From positions 248,001-312,000 of the forward strand of contig CANMFU010000001.1 of NCBI GenBank assembly GCA_947497295.1: DNA of 64,000 bases. Reading direction: 5' to 3'. The DNA is from an uncultured Roseovarius sp. (GTDB lineage: Bacteria; Pseudomonadota; Alphaproteobacteria; Rhodobacterales; Rhodobacteraceae). The first letter of the stretch is position 1. Every line of letters starts with the position of its first letter. The notes beneath the pieces were generated by a model. It ran no database searches, was not told where the DNA came from, and saw only the letters and a program-made list of their open reading frames with translations. The position numbers and the translations under genes were made by a program. Of the stretch, positions 19,516 to 29,234 are shown one piece after another.

Positions 19516-21465
19516 TTATTTCTTGGTCTTGCGGTTCTCGATCAACTCGTCCACCACTCCGGGATCGGCCAGAGTAGATGTATCGTCGAGCGTATCAAAG
19601 TCATTCTCGGCGATCTTGCGCAGGATGCGGCGCATGATCTTGCCCGATCGGGTCTTGGGCAGGCCGGGCGCCCACTGGATGATGTCCGGCTTGGCAATGG
19701 GGCCGATTTCGGTCCGCACCCATTTTTCCAGCTCTTTGCGCAGCTCGTCTGTTTCTTCGACGCCGTTCATCACGGTGACATAGGCATAGATGCCCTGACC
19801 CTTGATATCATGCGGATAGCCGACGACGGCGGCTTCTGCGACGCCTGCATGGGCGACAAGGGCGGATTCGACCTCGGCGGTGCCCATGCGGTGGCCGGAT
19901 ACGTTGATCACGTCATCGACGCGGCCCGTAATCCAGTAATAGCCGTCCTTGTCGCGGCGGCAGCCGTCGCCGGTAAAGTAATATCCCTTGTAGTCCGAGA
20001 AATACGTCTGCTCGAACCGGGCGTGATCGCCGTAGACGGTGCGCATCTGCCCCGGCCAGCTGTCCTTGATGCACAGGACGCCTTGGGCCTCTGTCTCGGT
20101 GATCTCCTCGCCGGATGTCGCATCCAGAATGACAGGCTCGATTCCGAAAAACGGCTTGGTGCAGCTGCCGGGTTTCGTCGCCGTCGCGCCGGGCAGGGGG
20201 GTCAGCAGGTGACCGCCTGTTTCGGTCTGCCACCATGTATCGACGATAGGCAATTTGCCCTTGCCGACCACTTCGTTATACCAGTTCCACGCTTCGGGAT
20301 TGATCGGCTCGCCCACGGTGCCCAGCAGTTTGAGCGAGGACAGATCGCATTTTTCGACCGGTTCGTTGCCTTGGGCCATCAGCGCGCGGATGGCTGTGGG
20401 GGCGGTGTAGAACTGGTTCACTTTATGCTTTTCGCAGACCTGCCAGAAGCGGCTGGCATCCGGGTAGGTCGGCACGCCCTCGAACATCAGCGTTGTCGCG
20501 CCATTGGCCAGCGGGCCGTAGATGATATAGCTGTGGCCGGTGACCCAGCCGACATCGGCGGTGCACCAGAACACATCGCCATCGTGATAGTCGAAATCGT
20601 ATTTATGCGTCAGTCCGGCATAGAGCAGATAGCCGGCCGAACTGTGAACGACGCCTTTGGGCTGCCCGGTGGAGCCGGAAGTGTAGAGGATGAACAGCGG
20701 ATCTTCGGCTTTCATCGGGCGGGCGGGGCAGTCGGGGCTGGCCTGCTCCATCTGCGCTTTCAGGTCGATGTCACGTCCTTGAATCCATGTGGTCTGGCCG
20801 CCGGTGTGCTTGACTACCAGGCAGCGCACCTTGTCCGAGCAGTGCAGCAGGGCCGCATCTGCGTTGGATTTCAGCGCCGTTTTGCGGCCACCGCGAGGGG
20901 CCTCGTCGGCGGTGATCACCACCTTGGCACCCGAGTTGTTGATCCGGTTGGCCAGCGCATCAGCCGAAAAGCCAGCGAAAACAATGGAGTGAATCGCGCC
21001 GATACGTGCGCAAGCCAGCATGGCATAGGCCGCTTCGGGGATCATCGGCAGGTAGATCACCACCCGGTCGCCGCGCATGATGCCCTGGCTGAGCAGCACG
21101 TTGGCAAAGCGGCATACCTTTTCGTGCAGCTCGTTGTAGGTGATGTGCTGCGCGGGTGTTTCTGGATCGTCGGGCTCGAATATGATGGCCGTCTGGTCGC
21201 CGCGCGTCTCCAGATGACGGTCGATGCAGTTGGCCGCAACGTTCAGAACGCCATCCTCGAACCAGCGAATATCGACATTGCCATGCTGGAACGATGTATT
21301 CTTGACCTTCGTGAACGGCTCGATCCAATCCAGATCCCGCGCATGTTCCGCCCAGAACCCTTCGGGATCCTTGATCGAGGCGGCGTACATTTCTTCGTAT
21401 TTTGCAGCGTCGATATGGGCGTTCTTGGAAAATTCCGCGGATGGCGGATATGTTTTGTCGGACAT
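19516..21465 (-). CDS. acs: Acetyl-CoA synthetase
   Basis: Activates acetate to acetyl-CoA through acetyl-AMP. The 649 residues include the AMP-binding loop [12 protein letters not shown], the WWQTETGG motif, and the regulatory acetylation-site lysine in [10 protein letters not shown]. Length matches the enzyme. The start at 21465 gives [12 protein letters not shown]; upstream in-frame codons lack similarity. The downstream part of the region (liv operon, ScfR-like regulator, symporter-kinase) suggests a shared acetate or short-chain acyl theme, which is inference. Confidence 0.97.
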   Translation of the reverse strand: MSDKTYPPSAEFSKNAHIDAAKYEEMYAASIKDPEGFWAEHARDLDWIEPFTKVKNTSFQHGNVDIRWFEDGVLNVAANCIDRHLETRGDQTAIIFEPDDPETPAQHITYNELHEKVCRFANVLLSQGIMRGDRVVIYLPMIPEAAYAMLACARIGAIHSIVFAGFSADALANRINNSGAKVVITADEAPRGGRKTALKSNADAALLHCSDKVRCLVVKHTGGQTTWIQGRDIDLKAQMEQASPDCPARPMKAEDPLFILYTSGSTGQPKGVVHSSAGYLLYAGLTHKYDFDYHDGDVFWCTADVGWVTGHSYIIYGPLANGATTLMFEGVPTYPDASRFWQVCEKHKVNQFYTAPTAIRALMAQGNEPVEKCDLSSLKLLGTVGEPINPEAWNWYNEVVGKGKLPIVDTWWQTETGGHLLTPLPGATATKPGSCTKPFFGIEPVILDATSGEEITETEAQGVLCIKDSWPGQMRTVYGDHARFEQTYFSDYKGYYFTGDGCRRDKDGYYWITGRVDDVINVSGHRMGTAEVESALVAHAGVAEAAVVGYPHDIKGQGIYAYVTVMNGVEETDELRKELEKWVRTEIGPIAKPDIIQWAPGLPKTRSGKIMRRILRKIAENDFDTLDDTSTLADPGVVDELIENRKTKK

Positions 21466-21536
21466 GGGATATACCTCTGTAGCTTGTCGGTGCGGGTAGA
21501 TCGGGGCGTCCAGTTTTCGGCAGACGCGCCCCGCTG

Positions 21537-22304
21537 TCAAATCGCCAGATATTCCGCGCGCAGTTTCTCATCGGCGAGAACCTCGGCTGCACTACCGTCA
21601 AATACGATGCCGCCAGTGTCAAGGATCACGGCACGGTCCGACAACTCCAGCGCGCGGACGGCGTTCTGCTCCACCAGGATGGTGGTGATGCCTTGCGATT
21701 TGATGATGCGCAGGGTTTTCTCGATCTCGTCCACGATCACAGGGGCGAGACCCTCGTAAGGCTCGTCCAGCAGCAAGACCTTGATATCGCGGGCCAATGC
21801 ACGCGCGACCGCCAGCATCTGCTGCTCGCCGCCCGACAGGGTTACGCCTTCTTGCAGGCGGCGCTCTGCCAGCCTCGGAAACAGATCATAGAGCCGTTCG
21901 ATCGACCAGCCGATCGGCGGGGCGATCTGCGCCAGTTGCAGATTTTCCTCGACCGTCAGGCCGGGGATGATGCAGCGATCCTCGGGCACAAGGCCGATAC
22001 CGACCTGCGCGGCCTCATGGCTTTTCATCTTGTGCAGGGGCTGATGGTCCAGCCAGATTTCGCCGTGGTTCAGCTGCGGGTTGTCCATGCGGGCGATGGC
22101 GCGCAGCGTTGTTGTTTTGCCCGCGCCGTTGCGGCCCAGCAAGGCCAAGATTTCGCCCTCATGCACGTTAAAGCTGATGTCCTGCACGATATAGCTTTCG
22201 CCGTAATAGGCCCGCATCCCCCAGACCGACAGAAAGGCGGGGGCGGTGGCGGCGTGGTTCGCGTGCTTGGAAAAGTCGGGTTTTTCGGTGGTGTCGGTGA
22301 TCAT
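21537..22304 (-). CDS. Branched-chain amino acid-type ABC transporter ATP-binding protein (LivF)
   Basis: 255-residue ATPase of a LIV/HAAT-family importer. Walker [10 protein letters not shown], signature [15 protein letters not shown] and Walker [13 protein letters not shown], with the LivF-type terminus. It is the last gene of livH-M-G-F, 44 bases after livG. The N-terminus is about 20 residues longer than usual LivF. Confidence 0.93.
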   Translation of the reverse strand: MITDTTEKPDFSKHANHAATAPAFLSVWGMRAYYGESYIVQDISFNVHEGEILALLGRNGAGKTTTLRAIARMDNPQLNHGEIWLDHQPLHKMKSHEAAQVGIGLVPEDRCIIPGLTVEENLQLAQIAPPIGWSIERLYDLFPRLAERRLQEGVTLSGGEQQMLAVARALARDIKVLLLDEPYEGLAPVIVDEIEKTLRIIKSQGITTILVEQNAVRALELSDRAVILDTGGIVFDGSAAEVLADEKLRAEYLAI

Positions 22305-22348
22305 CTTGTCTGTCCTTTCTGGCGCATCTGCGGCGCAGAATTATGTCC

Positions 22349-23110
22349 TCAGGCGGTGGCGCTTTCGCCAAGGTAGGCCTCGCGAACCTTCGGGTGGCCC
22401 TTGATATTGTCGGGGGTATCCTCGACCAGCGGGGTGCCTTGCGCCAGAACGGTGATCCGCTCGGCGAGCGAGAAAACGACGTGCATGTCATGTTCGATGA
22501 TGGCGATGGTGATGTCGCGCTCTTCCTTGATCTGCTTCAGCAAGTCGATGGTGTTATTGGTGTCGGCGCGCGCCATGCCGGCCGTCGGCTCGTCCAGCAG
22601 CAAAAGGCGGGGTTCCTGCGACAGGCACATGCCGATCTCCAGCCGCCGCTTGTTGCCGCGCGACATTGACGCCGAATGGTTGTGCCGCTGATCGGCCATG
22701 TTCAGGCTCTCCAGCATATGCTCGGCCTGCTGGACAACGGCGCGTTCGTTGCCGACGCTTTCAATCGCGTGCATGCGAAAGGCGCCGTCGCGCTTGGCAA
22801 AAATCGGGATCATCATGTTTTCCAGCACGGTCAGATCGCCAAAGATTTCGGGCGTCTGGAACACGCGAGAAATGCCCATCTGATTGATCTCATAGGGCTT
22901 GCGCCCCAGTACCGATTGGCCGTCGAACATGACCGATCCGGTATCGGGGATCAGCTTGCCCACCAGCACGTTCAGTAGGGTGGATTTACCGGCCCCGTTG
23001 GGGCCGATGATTGCATGTACGGTGTTTTCCGCAATGCTGAGGTTCATATCGCTCAGCGCTTGCAGGCCGCCGAAACGCTTGTTCACGTTCTTGACTTCGA
23101 GAATACCCAT
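22349..23110 (-). CDS. Branched-chain amino acid-type ABC transporter ATP-binding protein (LivG)
   Basis: 253-residue ATPase partner of LivF. Walker A GPNGAGKST, a diverged signature MSRGNKRRLEIGMCL where LSxGxxQ is normal, Walker B LLLDEPTAGMA, and the C-terminal LGESATA. The long insertion after Walker A is a LivG feature. The altered signature (MSRGNKRR) is noteworthy because it replaces the usual glutamine; the family tolerates it and the paired LivF has a canonical one. Confidence 0.9.
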   Translation of the reverse strand: MGILEVKNVNKRFGGLQALSDMNLSIAENTVHAIIGPNGAGKSTLLNVLVGKLIPDTGSVMFDGQSVLGRKPYEINQMGISRVFQTPEIFGDLTVLENMMIPIFAKRDGAFRMHAIESVGNERAVVQQAEHMLESLNMADQRHNHSASMSRGNKRRLEIGMCLSQEPRLLLLDEPTAGMARADTNNTIDLLKQIKEERDITIAIIEHDMHVVFSLAERITVLAQGTPLVEDTPDNIKGHPKVREAYLGESATA

Positions 23111-23122
23111 GACTGCGTTTCC

Positions 23123-24316
23123 TTATTCGGCGGGGGTTGTTTGATCGGACGTCTTGCGGGCTTTCTTGGATTCGAACAGACGCTTGATGCGCTGTCCGCC
23201 CTCCACCAGACCGCCGGGCAGGAAGATGACAACCAGCATGAACACGATGCCCAGCGTCAGGTGCCAGCCCTTGCCGACAAAGGGATAGATCAGCGTGATC
23301 ACGAAATCCTCCAGCCCGTCGGGCATCCAGTAGAACCATTCGTGCAGGATGCTGCTGTTGATCTTGGAAATGATGTTTTCCATGTATTTGATCAGGCCGG
23401 CGCCCAGAACCGGGCCAATCAGCGTGCCCGCACCGCCAAGGATGGTCATCAAAACAACCTCGCCTGAGGCGGTCCAGAACATCCGCTCGGGCCCCACTTG
23501 AGTGTCCATCGCCACCATCAGGCCGCCAGCCAGACCCGCATACATACCCGAGATGACAAACGCCGCCAGCGCATAGGGGCGCGCATTCAAGCCGGTATAG
23601 GTCATGCGGGTGTTGTTGGACTTGATCGCGCGCAGCATCATGCCAAAGGGCGACCGGAAGATGCGGATCGACAAGTAAAACGCCAGCACCAGCACCACGG
23701 CGGCAATATAGTAGCCCGCATTGAAGGTGAACTGCCATCCGCCGACGATCAGGTCATAGCTGGATGTCATGTCGATGCCGAAGAGGTTGGCGTCGGCCCG
23801 CTCGCCCGGTGCCAGCGGGGCATCCAGAACGCGGGCGTCGTTCAGCTTCAGCTGCAATCCGGTTTCGCCGCCTGTGATGGGCGTCAGCACCGAATAGGCC
23901 AGCGCGTAGGACATTTGCGCAAAGGCCAGCGTCAGAATAGCAAAGTAAATGCCCGACCGGCGCAGTGAGATGAAGCCGACGACCAGCGCGAAGAGGCCCG
24001 CGACGATGATGCCCATGACCATGCCGGGCAGGATGTTGGTGGTCAGCAGCTTCATCATCCAGATCGCGGCATAGCTGCCGACCCCCAGAAACGCGGCATG
24101 GCCGAAGCTGAGATACCCGGTCAGGCCGAACAGGATGTTGAACCCGATGGCGAAGATGCCGAAGATGGCAAAACGTTGCATCAGATCCGGATAGCCCGCG
24201 TTGAACTGGGCAAAGCCAGAGTCGACGGGGAACGGGTTCAGGATGAAGGGGGCCAGCAGTGCGACGATGGCGACGATGGCCAGCATCATGGCGTCTTTGC
24301 GTGTCATTCCAAGCAT
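23123..24316 (-). CDS. Branched-chain amino acid-type ABC transporter permease (LivM)
   Basis: 397-residue permease with about ten hydrophobic helices and the LivM central motif ([15 protein letters not shown], then [21 protein letters not shown] and a [13 protein letters not shown] segment). Residues 160-195 form a large periplasmic insertion. Start at 24316 or 24301 region (MTRKDAMM at 24307). Pairs with the LivH-type permease gene three bases upstream. Confidence 0.93.
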   Translation of the reverse strand: MLGMTRKDAMMLAIVAIVALLAPFILNPFPVDSGFAQFNAGYPDLMQRFAIFGIFAIGFNILFGLTGYLSFGHAAFLGVGSYAAIWMMKLLTTNILPGMVMGIIVAGLFALVVGFISLRRSGIYFAILTLAFAQMSYALAYSVLTPITGGETGLQLKLNDARVLDAPLAPGERADANLFGIDMTSSYDLIVGGWQFTFNAGYYIAAVVLVLAFYLSIRIFRSPFGMMLRAIKSNNTRMTYTGLNARPYALAAFVISGMYAGLAGGLMVAMDTQVGPERMFWTASGEVVLMTILGGAGTLIGPVLGAGLIKYMENIISKINSSILHEWFYWMPDGLEDFVITLIYPFVGKGWHLTLGIVFMLVVIFLPGGLVEGGQRIKRLFESKKARKTSDQTTPAE

Positions 24317-24319
24317 TGA

Positions 24320-25351
24320 TTAGTCCTCCATCACGCCTTTGCGGCCCATCAGGCCGCGCGGGCGAGTCAGCAAAATGATGATCGCGACAAGATAGATGAC
24401 GATCTGATTGATACCCGGCAGCAGCTCCAGGACCTCGGACATCGACGCAAAGCTCTCCAAAATACCCAAAAGGAAGCCGGCCAGCACGGCGCCCGGCAGG
24501 CTGCCCATGCCGCCGACGACGACCACGACAAAGCTGAGCACCAGAAAATCCATGCCCATGTGATAGTTGGGGCTGTTGATCGGCGCGTACATCACCCCGG
24601 CAAGGCCCGCGACAGCGGCGGCAATGCCGAACATGATGGTAAACCGCTTGTCGATATTGATGCCCAGAAGGCCCACGGTTTCGCGGTCGGCCATACCGGC
24701 GCGCACGACCATCCCGAAGGTGGTAAAGCGCAGGAAGGCAAAGACGGCGCCGATGATGACCAGCGAGAAGGCAAAGTAAACCAGACGCCAGTAGGGGTAG
24801 ATGATCGAATTGGCATCCATCCCCAGAAACGCGCCGAAATCGAACGATCCCCTAAATGCGCTGGGCGCCGGTGTCGGGATCGGGTTGGCGCCGTAGTAGA
24901 ATTTGATGATTTCCTGCAGCACGATGGCCAGACCAAAGGTCACCAGGATCTGGTCGGCGTGGGGGCGCTTGTAGAAATGCTTGATCAGGCCGCGTTCCAT
25001 GATGACGCCGATGCCGATCATCACCGGAATGGCAAACAGGATCGACAGCGGCACCGCCCAGTCGATCATGAAATCACCGGCATTCTGGCCGACAATGCTG
25101 TGAATGTAAGGCACATCGACTTTCATCGGGTTGCCCAGAAAATCTGTGCGCGTCTCGTCCACCACTTCATGGCTGAACGTCAGGATGCGGCTGATCGTGA
25201 CAGCGCAGAAGGCGCCGATCATGAACAATGCGCCATGGGCGAAATTCACCACCCCCAGCGTGCCAAAGATCAATGTCAGGCCAAGGGCGATCAGCGCATA
25301 GGCCGATCCCTTGTCGAGTCCATTGAGGATTTGCAGGATTATTGCATCCAT
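24320..25351 (-). CDS. Branched-chain amino acid-type ABC transporter permease (LivH)
   Basis: 343-residue permease. The N-terminal LNGLDKGSAYALIALGLTLIFG and NFAHGALFMIGAF are LivH hallmarks, and VVGGMGSLPGAVLAGFLLG closes the core. The long loop at about 55-90 is larger than in E. coli LivH, as in many alphaproteobacterial amide/urea-type permeases. The ATG at 25351 is preferred over GTG at 25363 because GAGG lies six bases before it. Confidence 0.92.
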   Translation of the reverse strand: MDAIILQILNGLDKGSAYALIALGLTLIFGTLGVVNFAHGALFMIGAFCAVTISRILTFSHEVVDETRTDFLGNPMKVDVPYIHSIVGQNAGDFMIDWAVPLSILFAIPVMIGIGVIMERGLIKHFYKRPHADQILVTFGLAIVLQEIIKFYYGANPIPTPAPSAFRGSFDFGAFLGMDANSIIYPYWRLVYFAFSLVIIGAVFAFLRFTTFGMVVRAGMADRETVGLLGINIDKRFTIMFGIAAAVAGLAGVMYAPINSPNYHMGMDFLVLSFVVVVVGGMGSLPGAVLAGFLLGILESFASMSEVLELLPGINQIVIYLVAIIILLTRPRGLMGRKGVMED

Positions 25352-25396
25352 TGTCTGCCTCACATGTCAGATAAGAGCCCGGCACAGATGGCCGGT

Positions 25397-25461
25397 GGCC
25401 CCGGACGGGGGCCTGGCGTGCGTGGAATAAGGCCGCCCGTCCCGTATAGGAAGGCGGCCTT
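25397..25461 (-). terminator. Two stem-loops between binding-protein gene and livH
   Basis: The first stem, 9 base pairs (25429-25437 with 25453-25461), lies just after the binding-protein stop on the minus strand; a second, GC-rich 6-base-pair hairpin occupies 25397-25413. They probably act as partial terminators or RNA-stabilising ends that raise binding-protein levels over the membrane genes, as in the dpp-like operon here. Confidence 0.55.
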
Positions 25462-25469
25462 TTGCCAGC

Positions 25470-26843
25470 TTAGGCGCCGTCGTTGCACTGGCCCAGCGTC
25501 GCGGCGGTGCCGCCAAACTCGGGCGAGTCGGGCGCGTATGTCACCTGCTCGGCCGGGGTCACCTCGACGATTTCGACCAGGTCGAATTCGTTCTCGGGGT
25601 TCTCCTTGCCGCGCACGACGACAACGTCCTTGAAGCACTGGTGATCTTCGGCACGGTAGAGGGTGGGACCGTTGCCCAGACCGTCAAATTCGAAGCCTTC
25701 CAGCGCCTCGACGATCGCGCAGGGGGCAAAGCTGCCCGCGCGCTCGACCGCATCGGCATAAAGCAGGGTCTGCACATAGCAGGTATGTGCCGCCTGGCTG
25801 GGTGGGAAGCCGTATTTTTCACCGAACGACTGCACGAACGCGTCGGTGCCGACAAAGCGGTCGCCCAGCTGCTTTTGCAGTTTCCAGTCCCAGTTCTGCG
25901 AGCCAAAGATGCCGGCCACGTTCTTGCCCGCGCCGCGCGCCATCAGCTCGGAGTAGAGCGGCACGACGATCTCGAACTTCTTGTCGTTGACCATCTTGTC
26001 GCGCAGGCCGAACTGCACCGCATTGGTGAGGCTGTTGACCATGTTGTTGCCGTAGTGGTTCAGCACCAGCACGTCGGCGTCCGATTGCAGGACGGGCGTG
26101 ATGTAGGCGCTGAAATCGGTCTGCGTCAGCGGCGTCTTGACCGCGTTCACAGTCTCCCAGCCCAGTGCCTCGGTCGAGTTGCGCACAGCTTCTTCGGTGG
26201 TGTAGCCCCAGTTGTAGTCGGCGGTCAGGTGATACGCCTTGCGGTCGGTGCCGTATGCCTTGGTCAGAACGGGCGCCAGCGCCGCGCCGGACTGCCAGCT
26301 GTTGAAGAAGTGGCGGAAACCGTTGGCCTTGCGGTCCTTGCCGGTGGTGTCGTTGGCGTGGGTCAGGCCCGCCATGAAGATGATGCCGGCCTCCTGGCAC
26401 AATGCCTGCACGGCCACGGCCACGCCCGACGACGATCCGCCGGTGATCATCACCGCGCCGTCCTTTTCGATCATGGATTTGGCCGATGCGCGGGCTGCGT
26501 CGGATTTGGTCTGGGTGTCGCCGGTGACAAATTCCACCTTCTTGCCCATGATGCCGTTGCCCTGCAACGCCTTGGAGCTGAAGGTCTGCATCATGCCGCC
26601 GTCGCCGCCGCCATTCAGATGCTCGACCGCCAGCTGATAGGCGCGCAGCTCGTCCGCGCCCTCATCGGCGTAGGGGCCGGACTGCGGCACGTTGAAGCCC
26701 AGCGTGACGGTGCTGGAATCTGTCGGATCATTGGCAAAAGCAGATGCGCTGCTGGCGGTAAAGATAGTCGGAGCAGCAAGGCCAACGCCTGCGACTGCGC
26801 TTGTCTTGAGCAAGCTGCGACGCGTGAAATTTGATTTGGACAT
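25470..26843 (-). CDS. ABC transporter substrate-binding protein, LIV/amide type, Tat-exported
   Basis: 457-residue periplasmic binding protein (Peripla_BP_6 type). A twin-arginine signal is visible (TRRSLLKTSAVAGVGLAAP, residues 8-26). The mature protein has VTLGFNVPQSGPYADEG near the N-terminus, the ITGGSSSGVAVAVQ ligand-binding strand, and an extended, cysteine-containing C-terminal lobe. Start at 26843; upstream in-frame codons do not resemble a signal. First gene of the liv operon with a leader hairpin. The ligand could be an amino acid, amide, or short-chain organic acid; sequence does not decide. Confidence 0.9.
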   Translation of the reverse strand: MSKSNFTRRSLLKTSAVAGVGLAAPTIFTASSASAFANDPTDSSTVTLGFNVPQSGPYADEGADELRAYQLAVEHLNGGGDGGMMQTFSSKALQGNGIMGKKVEFVTGDTQTKSDAARASAKSMIEKDGAVMITGGSSSGVAVAVQALCQEAGIIFMAGLTHANDTTGKDRKANGFRHFFNSWQSGAALAPVLTKAYGTDRKAYHLTADYNWGYTTEEAVRNSTEALGWETVNAVKTPLTQTDFSAYITPVLQSDADVLVLNHYGNNMVNSLTNAVQFGLRDKMVNDKKFEIVVPLYSELMARGAGKNVAGIFGSQNWDWKLQKQLGDRFVGTDAFVQSFGEKYGFPPSQAAHTCYVQTLLYADAVERAGSFAPCAIVEALEGFEFDGLGNGPTLYRAEDHQCFKDVVVVRGKENPENEFDLVEIVEVTPAEQVTYAPDSPEFGGTAATLGQCNDGA

Positions 26844-26869
26844 AAAAATCCTCCCTGTTGAGTAATCAC

Positions 26870-26898
26870 GGATAGCGCGCCTCCTCCGCGCGCTATCC
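26870..26898 (-). promoter_or_regulatory. Leader hairpin upstream of the LIV-type binding-protein gene
   Basis: An 11-base-pair perfect stem (26870-26880 with 26888-26898, loop CTCCTCC on the plus strand) sits 27-55 bases before the ATG on the minus strand. It could protect the mRNA 5' end or act as an attenuator or operator. There is no T run. Confidence 0.5.
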
Positions 26899-26903
26899 GG
26901 ATC

Positions 26904-26915
26904 GCACAGTTGTGC
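26904..26915. promoter_or_regulatory. Inverted repeat GCACA-GT-TGTGC in divergent promoter
   Basis: Five-base arms lie in the AT-rich divergent region between the binding protein and the ScfR-like regulator, with CAAAG following. It is a candidate operator for the regulator, which would then control its neighbour and itself. No binding data; proposed on position and symmetry. Confidence 0.35.
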
Positions 26916-27063
26916 AAAGACACTATGACACAGGCTAAGAAAATTTCTCAACAACCGCTGTACGTAGAACGATATTTTTGTAAAATACTAAACAGCGTGA
27001 TCTTGTGTTGTGTAAAGTTTTGTCAATTACGCAAAGATTATTGTTGATTCGAAAGGAAAAGAG

Positions 27064-28407
27064 ATGGCTGAAGACGCTGTAGGGGGAACACTGACCGGCA
27101 CCCGAATTCGTCAGCAGCGTCTGGCGCGCGGGATTGCGCAGGGCGCGCTTGCCAGTCAGGCCGGTATATCGCCATCTTATCTGAACCTGATCGAGCATAA
27201 CCGGCGCAAAATCGGCGGCCGCATCCTGCTGCGTCTGGCCGAGGTGCTGGAGGTGGACCCTCAGACGTTATCGCATGGCAGCGAAGCGGCGCTGATCGCC
27301 GCCCTGCGCGAGGCGGCGGGAGAGGCGGCTGAAATTGGCGATGCAGAAGGCGCCGCCGCGCCCGACCTGGACCGGGCCGAGGAATTCGCCGGGCGCTTCC
27401 CCGGATGGGCGCATTTGCTGGCGGGCACCTTGCGCCGGGCGCAGGCGGCGGCGCGGCAGGTCGATGCGCTGTCGGATCGGCTGGCGCATGATCCGCAACT
27501 GGCCGCGTCCCTGCACGAGGTGCTGTCGGTCGTGACCGCCATCCGGTCCACCGCGTCTATTCTGGTCGAGACGCCCGCGCTGGAGCAGGAGTGGCGCGCG
27601 CGGTTTCACCGCAATCTGGGCGAGGATAGCCAGCGACTGGCCGAAGGCGCGGAGCGGCTGGTGCGCTATCTGGATGACGGGCCGGCCACCGGGCGCGATA
27701 TCCTGTCGCCGCAGGACGAAATGGATCGCTTTCTGGCGGCGGCCGATCACCATTTTGACGTGCTTGAGCAGGGCGGCGATGTCGATGCCGTCATTGCACA
27801 GAGCGATCTTCGCCCCGGTACCGGTGCGCATGTATTGGCGCGCGCGGCGCTAGAGACCTATCGCACGGATGCCACCGCCTTGCCGCAGACCGTTTTGCTG
27901 GCGGCAGTCAAACGCCATGGGCTGGACCCGCTGGCCTTGGCGCAGGAGGCGGATGTGCCGTTGCCGCGCCTGATGCGCCGTCTGGCGGCGATGCCCGAGG
28001 AGGCTGTCGGCCCGATCGGCCTGATCAGCGTCGATGCGTCGGGCGCGATTGGCACGTTGAAACCGCTGGAGGGGTTTGCAGTGACACGTCTGGCCGGGGC
28101 CTGCCCGCTATGGCCGCTGTTTCGCGCCTCTGCGCAGCCCGCCATGCCGCTGCGCCAGCGCATTGTGCAACCGGGCCGCGGTGCGCAGCCGGTTCAGGCC
28201 ATTGCCGCCAGCGAAGCGGCAGCGCCGCCCAGTTTCAACATGCCACCGCTGATGCGGTCCTTTATGCTGCTTTTGCCGGACACGCCCGAGGATCGGGATG
28301 CCGCGCCAATGCCCGTTGGCACCGCCTGTCGGATCTGCCCGCGCACAGGCTGCGCCGCGCGGCGCGAGCCGTCGGTCTTGGGAAACACAGAGGACGCGAA
28401 ATTATGA
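27064..28407 (+). CDS. XRE-family regulator with DUF2083 (ScfR/RamB-like)
   Basis: 447-residue predicted transcription factor. Residues about 11-65 are an XRE helix-turn-helix (TRIRQQRLARGIAQGALASQ, then ISPSYLNLIEHNRRK). The C-terminal half carries the DUF2083 signature ending VGTACRICPRTGCAARREPS, whose cysteines may hold metal. Proteins of this layout (ScfR, RamB) sense short-chain acyl-CoA status and control acetate or propionate genes. The gene is divergent from the LIV-type operon; a strong AAGGA site precedes ATG. The IrrE-like middle domain seen in relatives is not evident here. Confidence 0.82.
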   Translation: MAEDAVGGTLTGTRIRQQRLARGIAQGALASQAGISPSYLNLIEHNRRKIGGRILLRLAEVLEVDPQTLSHGSEAALIAALREAAGEAAEIGDAEGAAAPDLDRAEEFAGRFPGWAHLLAGTLRRAQAAARQVDALSDRLAHDPQLAASLHEVLSVVTAIRSTASILVETPALEQEWRARFHRNLGEDSQRLAEGAERLVRYLDDGPATGRDILSPQDEMDRFLAAADHHFDVLEQGGDVDAVIAQSDLRPGTGAHVLARAALETYRTDATALPQTVLLAAVKRHGLDPLALAQEADVPLPRLMRRLAAMPEEAVGPIGLISVDASGAIGTLKPLEGFAVTRLAGACPLWPLFRASAQPAMPLRQRIVQPGRGAQPVQAIAASEAAAPPSFNMPPLMRSFMLLLPDTPEDRDAAPMPVGTACRICPRTGCAARREPSVLGNTEDAKL

Positions 28408-28515
28408 GGCGCGCCGCCGCGCAGCTTGGTTTTGACATGTCCCGGACCTTAGCCCAATAGTGGGCACCAGTTGCATCCCGCTTCCAACATTCCGCTTCCA
28501 AGGAGGGCGCGCCGT

Positions 28516-28887
28516 ATGAGCAGCCAGGTTCTGCTGATCGAGGACGAGCCGAACATCATCGAGGCGATTACCTTTATCCTGTCGCGGGACGGCTGGCAGG
28601 TGCGCAGTCATTCGGGCGGCCATGATGCGATGGACGTGGTGCGTGCCCGGCAGCCCGAATTGATCATACTGGACGTGATGCTGCCGGGGCGGTCGGGGTT
28701 CGACCTGCTGGCCGATATTCGCAGCGATGCAGGTCTGGCGCATATCCCGGTGTTGATGCTGACCGCGCGTGGCCAACGCAAAGACCGCGAAATGGCGGAA
28801 AAGGCAGGCGCCAGCATGTTCATGACCAAGCCCTTTTCCAACGCCGACATGCTGGAGGCCGTGCGCGCCCTTGCGGGCCGCGCATGA
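28516..28887 (+). CDS. Single-domain response regulator
   Basis: 123-residue receiver protein with the acidic pocket ED (residues 9-10), phosphoacceptor Asp in LIILDVMLP (about 54), the switch Thr in MLTARG and the Lys in TKPF. No output domain follows, so it would act by protein contact or phosphorelay. It overlaps the next gene by four bases (ATGA) in a three-gene run with the symporter-kinase, which is its probable phosphodonor. Start at 28516 follows GGAGG. Confidence 0.9.
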   Translation: MSSQVLLIEDEPNIIEAITFILSRDGWQVRSHSGGHDAMDVVRARQPELIILDVMLPGRSGFDLLADIRSDAGLAHIPVLMLTARGQRKDREMAEKAGASMFMTKPFSNADMLEAVRALAGRA

Positions 28888-29234
28888 GCACCCGGCCTCC
28901 TGGCAGGCGCGCGGAATTTGTCGCGCGCGACACGTATCGACGCCGCCGCATGATCGATGCTGCCGGTCTGCTGCCTGTCCTTGGTGCGCTGTTGTTTCTG
29001 GTGCCGCTGCTGTGGATCGGCGCACAGGTTGGCGAGCCGGGCGGTGCGCCGCGCACGTCGCATGTGATGCTGTATCTTTTTGCGGTCTGGGCGATTTTGG
29101 TGGTGCTGTCCGCGCTGGTGTCTCGCGGTCTGGGCGCGGGCAGCGATGCACAGCCGCCTGAGGATGGCGGGCATGCGGATATGGATGCGTCCGAGGACGC
29201 GGGCGGTGGCGGCCCGCCTGAACGGCGCGGCTGA
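28884..29234 (+). CDS. Small membrane protein of unknown function
   Basis: 116 residues with a basic N-terminus, two hydrophobic helices (about 27-47 and 61-80) and a Gly/Asp/Glu-rich acidic tail. I do not recognise a family. It is sandwiched with four-base and one-base overlaps between the receiver gene and the symporter-kinase gene, so it probably works with that signalling pair, perhaps as a membrane accessory. Confidence 0.75.
   Translation: MSTRPPGRRAEFVARDTYRRRRMIDAAGLLPVLGALLFLVPLLWIGAQVGEPGGAPRTSHVMLYLFAVWAILVVLSALVSRGLGAGSDAQPPEDGGHADMDASEDAGGGGPPERRG

Noticed and set aside
19291-21759. 822-residue open frame on the plus strand opposite acs
   Set aside because: It lies entirely over acs and adjoining genes, has no recognisable domain, and long antisense frames are common in GC-rich DNA.
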